From Clostridiales bacterium (GTDB lineage: Bacteria; Bacillota; Clostridia; Oscillospirales; QAMX01): a stretch of 20,041 nt of DNA. The DNA lies in contig JAEDMJ010000038.1 of the NCBI GenBank assembly GCA_016303065.1, forward strand, positions 1 through 20,041. Direction: 5' to 3'. The notes beneath the pieces were generated by a model. That model worked only from the letters and a program-made list of their open reading frames with translations, ran no database searches and had not been told where the DNA came from. Below, piece by piece: positions 1 through 8,099 of the stretch. The position numbers were made by a program, and so were the translations under genes. Position 1 is the first letter of the stretch, and each line of letters starts with the position of its first letter.

Positions 1-15
1 CTATACTGCCGGCGG

Positions 16-52
16 ACGCCGTTTTGCTTAACGGGTACGGAGGCGTTTTTTT
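16..52 (+). terminator. Possible terminator of an upstream gene outside the window
   Basis: A short inverted repeat (ACGCC at 16-20, GGCGT at 42-46) is followed directly by a run of seven T residues (46-52). An inner hairpin, CCGTT at 19-23 with AACGG at 30-34, overlaps it, so the exact fold is unclear. The position fits the end of a plus-strand gene lying before the window. A further inverted repeat (CCGGCGGAC at 9-17, GTCCGCCGG at 79-87) encloses it. I see no convincing gene in 1-263. Confidence 0.4.
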
Positions 53-186
53 CGGCGGGAGGCGTGGCGGCGTTTTTTGTCCGCCGGTCAAAAATGCGCC
101 TTAAAAAAAGAAAACCGGTTCCGAAAAGAGATCTTTGCCGGGGGAAGGCTTCCGGAAATGTTGTTCATTCGTTGGTCCGCTCGCAC

Positions 187-215
187 TTGAAATGCGTTTT
201 GATTTGCTATATAAT
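187..215 (+). promoter_or_regulatory. Sigma-A promoter of the phosphate-control cluster
   Basis: TTGAAA (187-192) and TATAAT (210-215) are separated by 17 bp, a near-consensus vegetative promoter. Transcription should start near 222, about 40 nt before the TTG start of the response regulator. I see no TTAACA-type repeats here, so basal expression of the regulator may not depend on itself. Confidence 0.75.
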
Positions 216-263
216 AAACTTGCGTCAATGCGCTGAACTTTTGCAAGGGAGGGGAGCATCGGC

Positions 264-932
264 TTGATATACATCCTTGAAGACGACGAGGGGATACGCA
301 ATCTTGTGACCTATGCGCTCAACGGAGCGGGAATGGAAGCAAAGGGCTTTGAATTCCCGTCGGACTTTTTTGCCGCGGTGAACGCGGAAACTCCGGAAAT
401 TGTGCTTCTTGACATTATGCTTCCCCAGGAGGACGGTCTTTCCGTTCTGAAAAAGCTTCGGGCGGACGCGCGCACTGCGGACACGGCGGTGATAATTCTG
501 ACGGCGAAGGACACTGAGTTTGACCGGATAATGGGGCTTGACTGCGGAGCGGACGATTACGTGACGAAACCCTTCAGTCTGCTCGAGCTTATGGCGAGGA
601 TCCGCGCACTGCGCCGGAGGATGCCGGCGCAAAAGGACGGGAAGGAGTGGCAGGTCGGAGCTCTGCACGTCTCCGAAGCGGAGCACAGCGTTGCTGCGGC
701 GGGTCAGAGCGTCAACCTGACGCGGAAGGAGTTTGAGCTCCTCTGTCTGCTTCTGAAAAACCGGGGGACGGTTTTGTCGCGCGACGTGATCCTGGACCGC
801 GTATGGGGTTACTCTTTTGACGGGGAGAACCGCACCGTGGACGTCCACATCAGGACGCTGAGGTCAAAACTCGGGGAATGCGGTTTTCTGATTGAAACGG
901 TGCGGGGCGTTGGGTACCGCATCGCGAAGTGA
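264..932 (+). CDS. phoP: OmpR/PhoB-family response regulator (PhoP-like)
   Basis: DNA-binding response regulator of 222 residues, normal length for the OmpR/PhoB family. The N-terminal receiver domain (about 1-115) shows the acidic pair D7/D8, the phospho-acceptor D50 in LLDIMLP, T80 and K102 in VTKPF. The C-terminal winged helix (about 128-220) has the usual RKEFELL, RTVDVHIRTLRSKLG and ETVRGVGYRI segments. The start is TTG at 264, preceded by GGGAGGGGAG; no ATG gives the complete receiver fold. The next genes are a Na+/phosphate cotransporter and a PAS histidine kinase, so phosphate control (PhoP/PhoB) is the most likely role. The symbol is inferred from that context and the family, since OmpR-type regulators cannot be separated by motif alone. 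Confidence 0.9.
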   Translation: MIYILEDDEGIRNLVTYALNGAGMEAKGFEFPSDFFAAVNAETPEIVLLDIMLPQEDGLSVLKKLRADARTADTAVIILTAKDTEFDRIMGLDCGADDYVTKPFSLLELMARIRALRRRMPAQKDGKEWQVGALHVSEAEHSVAAAGQSVNLTRKEFELLCLLLKNRGTVLSRDVILDRVWGYSFDGENRTVDVHIRTLRSKLGECGFLIETVRGVGYRIAK

Positions 933-947
933 ATGCTTTTTGAAAAC

Positions 948-1002
948 TTAACACGGATTTAACCGGAAGACCCGGATAGATTTAACCGGGGGGTATTATA
1001 AT
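948..1002 (+). promoter_or_regulatory. Probable PhoP-activated promoter with TTAACA-type repeats
   Basis: TTAACA (948-953) and TTAACC (959-964) are direct repeats spaced 11 bp apart, and a third, TTAACC (982-987), lies about two further turns downstream. A perfect TATAAT is at 997-1002, but the expected -35 place (974-979, GGATAG) does not resemble TTGACA. Bacillus PhoP binds TT(A/C/T)ACA-like repeats with about 5 bp between them and activates promoters that lack a good -35. This layout fits a PhoP-dependent promoter for the transporter gene at 1032. Confidence 0.6.
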
Positions 1003-1031
1003 CGGCGCAATACTGTGAGGAGGACTTCTCC

Positions 1032-2771
1032 GTGAATATCTACGATGTGTTGAACCTTGTGGGGGGACTTGCGCTTTTCCTGTTCGGAATGAAGATCATG
1101 GGAGACGCCCTGGAAAAGCGCGCCGGAAATCAGCTTAAAACCATCCTCGGGAAAGTGACGTCGAACCGGTTTAAGGGCTTTTTGCTCGGCGCGGGAGTTA
1201 CGGCGATAATTCAGTCGTCTTCCGCCACAACGGTCATGGTGGTCGGATTCGTAAACTCCGGGATCATGACGCTTAAACAGTCGATCGGCATCATTATGGG
1301 CGCGAACCTCGGCACTTCGATAACGTCCTGGCTTCTGGCCCTTACCGGGATAGAGGGCGATTCGCTTTGGATCAACCTTTTAAAGCCCACCTCTTTCACT
1401 CCGGTGCTTGCGCTCATCGGAATTTTCCTCCATATGTTCCAAAAGAACAAAAAGCGCCGGGACACCGGTCTTATTCTGCTGGGGTTTGCGGTTTTGATGT
1501 TCGGAATGGACGTGATGTCCGGCTCCGTGGAAGGGCTCAGCGGCGACCCGAATTTCACAAAAATACTTATCATGTTCGAAAACCCCGTTCTCGGCGTTCT
1601 GGCCGGCGCTCTGCTTACGGCGATAATCCAGTCGTCCTCCGCCTCGGTCGGTATTCTTCAGGCGCTCACGGTCACGGGAAATGTGACCTATTCGGCGGCG
1701 ATCCCCATCGTTATGGGCCAGAACATCGGCACCTGCGTTACGGCGGTCATATCCGCGGCGGGCGCGACCAGGAACGCCAGATGCGCTGCGATGATGCATT
1801 TGATATTCAACGTGCTGGGAACGATCATCATACTTCCCGTTTTTTATCTGCTGGACTGGATATTTGCCTTTGCTTTTCCGGATCCGGCGAGCGAGCTTGG
1901 CATTGCCGTGCTGCACACGGTGTTCAATATTCTGACAATTGCAATTCTCATGCCTTTTACGGGGCTGCTTGAAAAGCTGGCGACGGCGCTTGTCCGGGAT
2001 TCCGGAAAGGACGAGCACGTCAAGGTCCTCGACGAGAGACTTCTTGCCACTCCGGCCGTTGCCATCGAAAGAAGCCGCAAGGTCACCGCGGAAATGGCGC
2101 AGGTCTCCATCGAGTCCATGATACTGTCGCTGGATATGCTCGGAAACTATAACGAAAAGGCGGCGGAGAAGATCCGGGCGGGGGAAGAGCTTGCCGACAA
2201 GTATGAGGACAGGCTTGGGTCCTACCTTCTGCAGATATCGACGAACTCCCTCTCGGAGGAGGACAGCGCTCAGGTGACGGAGCTTCTCCACCTTATCGGA
2301 GATCTTGAAAGAATATCGGACCACGCGGTCAATATGCTTGAGTCCGCGGAAGAGATCTTTTACAAGAAGCTGTCGTTTTCCGGCGCGGCTTCGGCGGAGA
2401 TCGGAGTGCTGACTTCCGCTATCCGCGAGATACTCGGGCTTTCGCTTAAAGCCTTTGTTGACGGAGATCCGGATTTCGCGATAATGGTCGAACCCCTGGA
2501 GCAGGTCATTGACAAGCTCGAAGATAAGCTCAAAAAGGAACACATCCAGCGCCTCCAGCGGGGCGAGTGCAGTATTGAGATGGGCTTCATCCTTTCGGAC
2601 ATTCTGGGAAACCTTGAGAGGGTCTCGGACCACTGTTCAAATATCGCCGGATGCATTATCGAAACGCGTCACGGCAGCATGGACGTTCACAAATACCTCC
2701 GCGGAGTCAAGAGCGGAGACAGCGAATTCAGCGATTATTACAGCTATTTCGAAATGAAGTACAGCCTCTGA
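1032..2771 (+). CDS. Na+/phosphate cotransporter with C-terminal PhoU domain (NptA/YjbB-like)
   Basis: Predicted sodium-dependent phosphate importer of the Na/Pi-cotransporter II (PF02690) family, 579 residues. Two inverted membrane repeats are visible, each with the family's QSSS signature (residues 61-64 and 200-203), followed by MGANLGTS and MGQNIGTC. About eight hydrophobic segments fill residues 1-320. The remaining part (about 340-570) is soluble and helical with two PhoU-type motifs, DLERISDHAVNM and NLERVSDHCSNI, whose acidic residues normally bind metal. Such PhoU fusions are known in this family and may gate transport or link it to signalling. The GTG start at 1032 follows GAGGAGG. 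The gene sits between the response regulator and the histidine kinase, behind its own putative Pho-regulated promoter. Confidence 0.92.
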   Translation: MNIYDVLNLVGGLALFLFGMKIMGDALEKRAGNQLKTILGKVTSNRFKGFLLGAGVTAIIQSSSATTVMVVGFVNSGIMTLKQSIGIIMGANLGTSITSWLLALTGIEGDSLWINLLKPTSFTPVLALIGIFLHMFQKNKKRRDTGLILLGFAVLMFGMDVMSGSVEGLSGDPNFTKILIMFENPVLGVLAGALLTAIIQSSSASVGILQALTVTGNVTYSAAIPIVMGQNIGTCVTAVISAAGATRNARCAAMMHLIFNVLGTIIILPVFYLLDWIFAFAFPDPASELGIAVLHTVFNILTIAILMPFTGLLEKLATALVRDSGKDEHVKVLDERLLATPAVAIERSRKVTAEMAQVSIESMILSLDMLGNYNEKAAEKIRAGEELADKYEDRLGSYLLQISTNSLSEEDSAQVTELLHLIGDLERISDHAVNMLESAEEIFYKKLSFSGAASAEIGVLTSAIREILGLSLKAFVDGDPDFAIMVEPLEQVIDKLEDKLKKEHIQRLQRGECSIEMGFILSDILGNLERVSDHCSNIAGCIIETRHGSMDVHKYLRGVKSGDSEFSDYYSYFEMKYSL

Positions 2772-2809
2772 GACGACTTTTTCCGATTTTCCGGTGAGGT
2801 GAGAACAGC

Positions 2810-4120
2810 TTGTACCGCAAACTTTTCCTTTGCATATTCATAAGCAGTTCTGTGTGTGCAACGGTCGTCGCGGCTGCGGCGGAAGTGCTGGTCGGGGGAG
2901 CTTCGGGACCGGCAGCGCTTGCGATTCTGCTTGTCTGGGCATCCGTGATCGTGCTTTGCGCTTTAACGGCGGCACAGCTTGCAGAACGCTTTTCAAAGTC
3001 GGTGTCAAAGGCTTCCGGTTCGGATTCACCGGAGCGAAAGTATCCCGAGCTTGGACCGCTTGCGGAGCGGATCCGCCGGCAGAACAGGCTTATCGGAAAG
3101 CAGATGGGAGAGCTCCGTCACCGCCAGGATGAGTTCATGAGCATCATATCCGTAATGCAGGAGGGCTTTATACTTGCCGACGCGGAGGGAATGCTGCTGA
3201 GCTGCAACAGCTCGGCGCTGAAGCTTCTGGGGGCGGACGACGCAATCGGAGACGGCCGGGTTACAGAGCTGTGCCGCGATCCCGAGTTTTCAAAGCTTGT
3301 CCGGCGCGGGCTTTCGGGCGAGCGCGTTGAGGGCGTTTTGGCCGTCGGAGGAAGATTCTGCCAGGTGATGGTGAACCCGGAGATGCTGGACGGAAAACTC
3401 GAGGGTATCGGGGTCGTAATACTCGACGTTACGGAGCGGGAGCAGCGCGACGCTTTGCGAAGAGAGTTTACGTCAAACGTCTCCCATGAGCTGAAAACGC
3501 CGCTGACCACGATCCGGGGGACGGCGGAGCTCCTTGCCAGCGGAATGGTTCGTCCCGAGGACGAACAGGGCTTTCTCAAGTCGATCTGCGGTGAAACAGA
3601 GCGGCTGATCGCGCTTATCGAAGATATACTGCGCCTGTCCAGGCTCGACGAAGGGCGTCTGAACGAGGAAAAAACGGAGACAGACCTTTTTTCGCTGTCA
3701 AAAGCGGTGGCGGAGCGCATTTCCCAAACGGCAAAGGACGCCAAAGTCAGGCTCCGGGTCGAAGGAGAATCCGCCGTCGTAAACGGCGTGCCGCTGATAC
3801 TTGACGAGATGATATTTAATCTTGTTGACAACGGAATTAAGTACAACCGCCCCGGGGGATCCGTTGCCGTCACGGTTAAAAAAGAAAAAGACGGAGTTCT
3901 TCTTGACGTCAGCGACACGGGCATCGGGATTCCGCAGGAGCATCTCGGAAGGATATTCGAACGATTTTACCGCGTTGACAAGAGCCGTTCAAAGTCCCTC
4001 GGCGGAACGGGTCTCGGTCTTTCGATAGTGAAGCACGCGGCGGGGTGCCACGGTGCGGAGCTGTCGATAAAGAGCCGCGTCGGCTGCGGGACCTCGGTGA
4101 GCGTTTTTTTCAAAAAATAG
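2810..4120 (+). CDS. phoR: PAS-domain sensor histidine kinase (PhoR-like)
   Basis: Membrane-bound sensor kinase of 436 residues, presumed partner of the regulator at 264. Two hydrophobic segments (about 7-26 and 34-56) leave only a few residues outside the cell, so there is no extracytoplasmic sensor domain. A PAS domain follows (about 107-205), then the HisKA dimerisation region with H226 in SHELKTP, and the HATPase domain with N337 (N box), DTGIGIP at 369-375, FERFYRVD, and GTGLGLSIVKH from 399. All catalytic boxes look intact. The start is TTG at 2810, with GAGGTGAG 6-13 bases upstream; the gap from the transporter stop is 38 nt. The PhoR assignment rests on this architecture and on the neighbours. 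The signal is probably internal or relayed by the transporter's PhoU domain (inference). Confidence 0.88.
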   Translation: MYRKLFLCIFISSSVCATVVAAAAEVLVGGASGPAALAILLVWASVIVLCALTAAQLAERFSKSVSKASGSDSPERKYPELGPLAERIRRQNRLIGKQMGELRHRQDEFMSIISVMQEGFILADAEGMLLSCNSSALKLLGADDAIGDGRVTELCRDPEFSKLVRRGLSGERVEGVLAVGGRFCQVMVNPEMLDGKLEGIGVVILDVTEREQRDALRREFTSNVSHELKTPLTTIRGTAELLASGMVRPEDEQGFLKSICGETERLIALIEDILRLSRLDEGRLNEEKTETDLFSLSKAVAERISQTAKDAKVRLRVEGESAVVNGVPLILDEMIFNLVDNGIKYNRPGGSVAVTVKKEKDGVLLDVSDTGIGIPQEHLGRIFERFYRVDKSRSKSLGGTGLGLSIVKHAAGCHGAELSIKSRVGCGTSVSVFFKK

Positions 4121-4141
4121 AGTTGGGAGAGTGATCTTGCC

Positions 4142-4648
4142 TTGAAGATATGCAAAAAGTGCGGGGCCTGCCAGTCGGACGAAAAGTGTTTCTGCGTTGA
4201 CTGCGGGGAAAAGCTCGGCGCTTCCGTTTCACCGGAAGAGGAAGCGAAGGCTTGCCGCAATGTGACCGAAAAGGTGAAAAAGCTTGAGCGCAGCGGGGAC
4301 GATCTCTCGTGCAGCGTTTTTGACCGCATCTGCGGGATCGGAATGCTGGTCATGGGGGCGGCAAGCGGTGTGCTCTGTCTTTTCCCGAAGCTTGCCGGAG
4401 AGGGGAGAGGGCTTCTCTTTACAATATTTATTCTCGGAATCGTTCTCGGCGTCAGCGCGCTGACGCCGAAGCTTGCATGGGAACTGGAAAAACTGAAATA
4501 CAGCGTTTCGGTTGAGTCTTCCGAAAAGGCTTCGCCGTCAGGGTTCTGGCTTGCGTTTCGGAAGATAACCGTCTATGGCGGGGCGGGACTTGTGCTTGTG
4601 ATGTTTGCCTTTGCGGTTTACGCGGTTTTGAGGCTTTACAGCATATGA
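4142..4648 (+). CDS. Zinc-ribbon membrane protein of unknown function
   Basis: Small protein of 168 residues that I cannot assign to a characterised family. An N-terminal zinc ribbon is clear: C4-x2-C7 and C18-x2-C21, like the double-zinc-ribbon/DUF-type motif found in many Firmicutes membrane proteins. A charged linker follows (about 30-60), then three hydrophobic segments (about 64-85, 91-113, 141-164). The start is TTG at 4142 with TTGGGAGAG upstream. It lies 21 nt after the kinase stop and is followed by a hairpin with a T run, so it is probably the last gene of the phosphate-control transcript. That link suggests a role near the kinase or the transporter, but nothing in the protein proves it. 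Confidence 0.75.
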   Translation: MKICKKCGACQSDEKCFCVDCGEKLGASVSPEEEAKACRNVTEKVKKLERSGDDLSCSVFDRICGIGMLVMGAASGVLCLFPKLAGEGRGLLFTIFILGIVLGVSALTPKLAWELEKLKYSVSVESSEKASPSGFWLAFRKITVYGGAGLVLVMFAFAVYAVLRLYSI

Positions 4649-4670
4649 CGGCAGTATATCAAAACTCGCG

Positions 4671-4697
4671 AAAGCCCGGCGCGGAAAGCCGGCTTTT
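4671..4697 (+). terminator. Probable intrinsic terminator of the phosphate-control cluster
   Basis: AAAGCCCGGC (4671-4680) can pair with GCCGGCTTT (4688-4696), with one bulged C and a 7-nt loop, and four T residues end the stem (4694-4697). It lies 23 nt past the stop of the zinc-ribbon protein. The T run is short and interrupted, so termination may be partial. Confidence 0.55.
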
Positions 4698-4753
4698 GCG
4701 GCTTTGCTTCTGAATATAAATGGTGAAACTATATGAAACGAGGAAAAAAAAGC

Positions 4754-5710
4754 ATGAAAATGACGGTGCTCGACGGCTATACGCTGAATCCGGGGGACAA
4801 CCCCTGGGACGAGATCGCCGCTCTGGGAGAGCTTACGGTTTACGACCGTACCGCCCCGGAGGATATCGTTGCCCGGGCGGCCGGAAGCAGCGTGGTCTTT
4901 ACAAACAAAACTCCCCTGGGAGAGCGTGAGTTTGCCGCGCTTCCGGAGCTTAAGCTCGTCTGTGTGCTGGCTACGGGGTACAATGTGGTCGACTGTGAAG
5001 CGGCGGCAAAGAGGGGCATTCCCGTCTGTAATGTCCCGACTTACGGAACGGATTCGGTTGCCGAGCTTGTGTTTGCGCTTATTCTGAACCACGCCAGAAA
5101 CGTGTGCCGCCACGCCGAAGCGGTTGCCAATGGCGCCTGGGCGGCGCAGCCGGACTATTCATTTTGGATATCCTCTCAGACGGAGCTTTCCGGAAAAACG
5201 CTCGGCGTCGTGGGCTTTGGACGCATCGGAAGAAAGACCGCGGCAATAGCCAACGCTTTCGGAATGCGGGTTCTGGCCTATGACACGTTTACCGGGAACG
5301 CGCCGGATTGGGACGGGTTTGAGTTTGTCTCCCTCGAGAGACTTTTCGCCGAGTCGGATTTTATAAGCCTGAACTGCCCCCTGACGGCGGAAAACACGGG
5401 CATGGTAAACCGTGAACGCATTGCTCTTATGAAGAGCTCCGCTTATCTCGTGAACACCGCCCGCGGTCCGCTGGTGGATGAGGCGGCGCTTGCGGAAGCC
5501 CTGAATTCCGGGAAAATAGCGGGCGCGGCTCTGGACGTGCTTGCTGTGGAGCCGCCCAAAGCGGACAATCCGCTGATCGGTGCAAAGAACGTGACGGTCA
5601 CGCCCCATATCGCCTGGGCGACGCTTGAGGCAAGAAAGCGCCTTATGCACATCGCCGCAGAAAACGTGAAGGCATGGCTCGGCGGAAGCCCGGTCAACCG
5701 CGTGAACTGA
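4754..5710 (+). CDS. D-2-hydroxyacid dehydrogenase (NAD-dependent, glycerate dehydrogenase-like)
   Basis: NAD(P)-linked reduction of a 2-oxoacid to a D-2-hydroxyacid is expected; hydroxypyruvate/glycerate is the likeliest pair from the sequence style, but the substrate is not proven. From the start at 4754 the protein has 318 residues, typical for the family. The Rossmann motif GVVGFGRIGR spans 151-160. The catalytic triad is present: R237 in NTARGPL, E266 in DVLAVEPP and H285 in VTPHIAW. An upstream in-frame ATG at 4733 adds seven residues; I prefer 4754 because AGGA lies 9 nt ahead and MKMTVLDGYTLNPGD matches usual family N-termini. The HpaI-type aldolase begins 37 nt after the stop, which suggests that the two act on the same hydroxy- or keto-acid route. 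Confidence 0.88.
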   Translation: MKMTVLDGYTLNPGDNPWDEIAALGELTVYDRTAPEDIVARAAGSSVVFTNKTPLGEREFAALPELKLVCVLATGYNVVDCEAAAKRGIPVCNVPTYGTDSVAELVFALILNHARNVCRHAEAVANGAWAAQPDYSFWISSQTELSGKTLGVVGFGRIGRKTAAIANAFGMRVLAYDTFTGNAPDWDGFEFVSLERLFAESDFISLNCPLTAENTGMVNRERIALMKSSAYLVNTARGPLVDEAALAEALNSGKIAGAALDVLAVEPPKADNPLIGAKNVTVTPHIAWATLEARKRLMHIAAENVKAWLGGSPVNRVN

Positions 5711-5747
5711 AAACCTGTACTGTTAAAGGATTGGAGCGAAGAATCAA

Positions 5748-6572
5748 ATGAACGGAAAAGAACTGAGAAGCGCATTTCACAGCGGAAAATATGTTTACGG
5801 AACGATGCTTGTGTCCCGCTCGCCGAAGTATCCCGAGACGATTGCGGGCCTGGGGCTGGATTTTGTGTTTATCGACACCGAGCACAACGCCATAGACCGC
5901 ACGACAATGTCCTGGATGTGCCGGGCATACGCCGCGCTGAACATTGCTCCCCTTGTCCGCATCCCCACTCACGACAAATACGACGCTTCGATGGCGCTGG
6001 ACGCGGGCGCGGCAGGCGTTATCGTTCCGTATACCGAAAACATCGAAACCGTGAGAGAACTTGTCGGCGCAGTTAAGTATAAGCCGCTGAAGGGCGCAAG
6101 GCTTTCACGGTTCCTCCACGGAGAGGAGGCTTTGGAGCCGGAGCTTGAGAGCTATCTGGACAAGGCCAACGCAGGGCACAGCCTCATCATCAACATCGAA
6201 AGCGTTCCGGCAATGGAACAGCTGGACGAGCTTCTTGCGGTGCCCGGGCTGGATGCTGTGCTTATCGGGCCCCACGACCTTTCCTGCTCTCTAGGAATTC
6301 CGGAGCAGTACAAAAATCCGGTTTACGACAGCGCCGTTAGAGAGATCCTCACAAAGGCGAGAAAAGCCGGACTCGGTTCCGGAATCCATGTCCACTACGG
6401 CGACAGCCTTGAACAGGAGATCGGCTGGTGCCGGGAAACAGGGGCGAACTTCGTCGTTCACCATTCGGACATACTCTCCTTTGCGCTGGCAATGAAGCGC
6501 GATCTGGGAGAACTCAAGTCCGGCATTGAAGGCGCGGCCGCAGATAAAGCCGGAATGACGATCAATATCTGA
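5748..6572 (+). CDS. HpcH/HpaI family aldolase (2-keto-3-deoxy acid aldolase)
   Basis: Class II, metal-dependent pyruvate aldolase of the HpcH/HpaI family, 274 residues. Family members cleave 2-keto-3-deoxy (or 4-hydroxy-2-keto) acids to pyruvate and an aldehyde such as tartronate semialdehyde. Visible active-site elements are FIDTEHN with H46, the phosphate/carboxylate-binding R71 in VRIPTHD, the metal ligands E151 (INIES) and D177 (IGPHDLS), and the GAAGVIVPY strand. ATG at 5748 follows GGAGCGAA. The preceding dehydrogenase could reduce the aldehyde product, as in sugar-acid catabolism, which is an inference from adjacency. A strong terminator lies 20 nt past the stop. The exact substrate cannot be read from the sequence. 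Confidence 0.88.
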   Translation: MNGKELRSAFHSGKYVYGTMLVSRSPKYPETIAGLGLDFVFIDTEHNAIDRTTMSWMCRAYAALNIAPLVRIPTHDKYDASMALDAGAAGVIVPYTENIETVRELVGAVKYKPLKGARLSRFLHGEEALEPELESYLDKANAGHSLIINIESVPAMEQLDELLAVPGLDAVLIGPHDLSCSLGIPEQYKNPVYDSAVREILTKARKAGLGSGIHVHYGDSLEQEIGWCRETGANFVVHHSDILSFALAMKRDLGELKSGIEGAAADKAGMTINI

Positions 6573-6591
6573 AACATCCGGATCGGATAAA

Positions 6592-6628
6592 AAAATCCGC
6601 CGGCGGGAATTTCCCGCCGGCGGATTTT
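6592..6628. terminator. Bidirectional intrinsic terminator between convergent genes
   Basis: A perfect inverted repeat is centred on 6610 and has a stem rich in CCGCCGGCGGG. It is flanked by an A run on the left (6589-6595) and a T run on the right (6625-6628, continuing 6631-6634), so it can stop transcription from either side. It lies between the aldolase (plus strand) and the permease (minus strand). Confidence 0.93.
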
Positions 6629-6659
6629 GATTTTCGGATGAAGTCCGTCCGTTTTCAGG

Positions 6660-8099
6660 TTACATGGTGACGAGGATGAATCTGAAGATGAAGAGCAGGG
6701 AGATGACCGCGACGACGATGTCCTTCCTGCGGAACTTGCCGGTGAAGAGGGCGATAAGAGTATAGGCGATGCAGCCGATACCGATACCGTTGGAGATCGA
6801 GTAGGTCAGGGGCATCATGATGAGCGTAAGGAACGCGGGAACCGCAGAGGCGAGATCCTTCATGTCGACCTTGCCGAAGTTGCGGAGCATCAGAATTCCA
6901 ACGTAGATAAGAGCCGGAGCGGTGGCGGCGGCGGGAATGATGCTGGCAAGCGGGCTGAGGAAGAGGCAGACGGCAAAGCAGAGAGCGGTGATGACGCTGG
7001 CAAAGCCGGTTCTGGCTCCGGCGCCGACGCCGGCAGCGGACTCTACGAAAGTGGTGCAGGTGGAGGTGCCGAGAATGGCTCCGGAGCAGGTGCCGATGGA
7101 GTCGGCCATCATGCACTTGCCGACATTGATCGGGTCGCCCTTCTCGTCGAGCATATTGGCTTCGCTGGCGGTACCGTAAAGGGTGCCGATGGTGTCAAAC
7201 ATATCGACGAGGCAGAAAGAGATGATAAGAACGATTGCGTTGAAAACGCCGCCGATGTTGGCGCCGACGAATGCGTTTTTCCAGGAGTCGGCCTGGAAAA
7301 TACCGGTGATGCCGACGCTGCCGAAGTCCTTGAAGGACTGGCCGATGGCGGAAATATCAAAGGAGGGAACTGTCCAGGTTGCGAGGTAGTAAATAACGGT
7401 GGTGATGACAATGCCGAGAATGACGTTTGCCTTGACGCCGTATTTGCCGAGAACCGCGATGATGATCAGGCCGAGCAGAGCGATAAGCGCCGGCAGAATG
7501 GAGGAAACGGCGCCGCCCTCAATTGCGCCGTGGATGTCGACAAACTGAACGAGGGTGTAGGGGTTGGTCTGGATGATATCGACGTTCTGGAAGCCGATAA
7601 AGGCGATGAAGAGGCCGATACCGGCAGGAATGGCCTTCTTGAGGCAGTCAGGCATGCCCTTGGCAATGTACTCTCTGAGACCGGTGACGGAGAGGAGAAG
7701 GAAGATGATACCGGAGAGGAAAATGATGACCAGACCGGCCTGATATCCCTTAATTACGTCGACGCCGTTGAAGAAAGCGCCGGCAACAAACGTGGTGCAG
7801 AAGAATGCGTTCAGACCCATGCCGCAGGCCTGGGCGAAAGGCATCCTGGCGTAGAAAGCCATGAGCAGCGTGCCGATGATGGCGACAAGGATTGAGGCGA
7901 TGTAGGTTGCATTCCAGATCTGTCCGATGGACGCAGCGTCAGCGCCGCGCTCCACAAGCCAGCCGGATATGCCGCCTGCGGCGACCTGGTTGGGGTTGAC
8001 AAAGACAATGTAGGCCATGGCGAAGAATGTCGTCAGACCGCCGATGATCTCTGTCCGGATCGTGGAATTGCGTTCTTTGATCTTGAACATTTTTTCCAT
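6660..8099 (-). CDS. NCS2-family purine permease (guanine/hypoxanthine/adenine type)
   Basis: Polytopic inner-membrane nucleobase transporter, 479 residues from the start at 8099. It matches the AzgA-like branch of the NCS2 (nucleobase:cation symporter-2) family, represented by PbuG/PbuO in Bacillus and AdeP/GhxP in E. coli. Visible signatures are RTEIIGGLTTFFAMAYI near the N-terminus, QACGMGLNAFF, PAGIGLFIAFIGFQN, and a run of about 12 to 14 hydrophobic segments. The reading frame stays open upstream to 8300, but that part is not protein-like. The ATG at 8099 gives the family's usual N-terminus and has AGGAGGG 11 nt ahead. A consensus promoter and a structured leader lie upstream. Uptake of a purine base is likely; which base is not visible. 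Confidence 0.92.
   Translation of the reverse strand: MEKMFKIKERNSTIRTEIIGGLTTFFAMAYIVFVNPNQVAAGGISGWLVERGADAASIGQIWNATYIASILVAIIGTLLMAFYARMPFAQACGMGLNAFFCTTFVAGAFFNGVDVIKGYQAGLVIIFLSGIIFLLLSVTGLREYIAKGMPDCLKKAIPAGIGLFIAFIGFQNVDIIQTNPYTLVQFVDIHGAIEGGAVSSILPALIALLGLIIIAVLGKYGVKANVILGIVITTVIYYLATWTVPSFDISAIGQSFKDFGSVGITGIFQADSWKNAFVGANIGGVFNAIVLIISFCLVDMFDTIGTLYGTASEANMLDEKGDPINVGKCMMADSIGTCSGAILGTSTCTTFVESAAGVGAGARTGFASVITALCFAVCLFLSPLASIIPAAATAPALIYVGILMLRNFGKVDMKDLASAVPAFLTLIMMPLTYSISNGIGIGCIAYTLIALFTGKFRRKDIVVAVISLLFIFRFILVTM

Noticed and set aside
64..267. Small plus-strand open frame of 67 codons before the response regulator
   Set aside because: It overlaps the predicted promoter, has no ribosome site and has a composition unlike a protein.
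1380..2633. A 417-codon minus-strand open frame opposite the Na+/phosphate cotransporter
   Set aside because: Low-complexity Arg/His/Asn-rich translation without domains; the plus strand carries clear QSSS and PhoU motifs.
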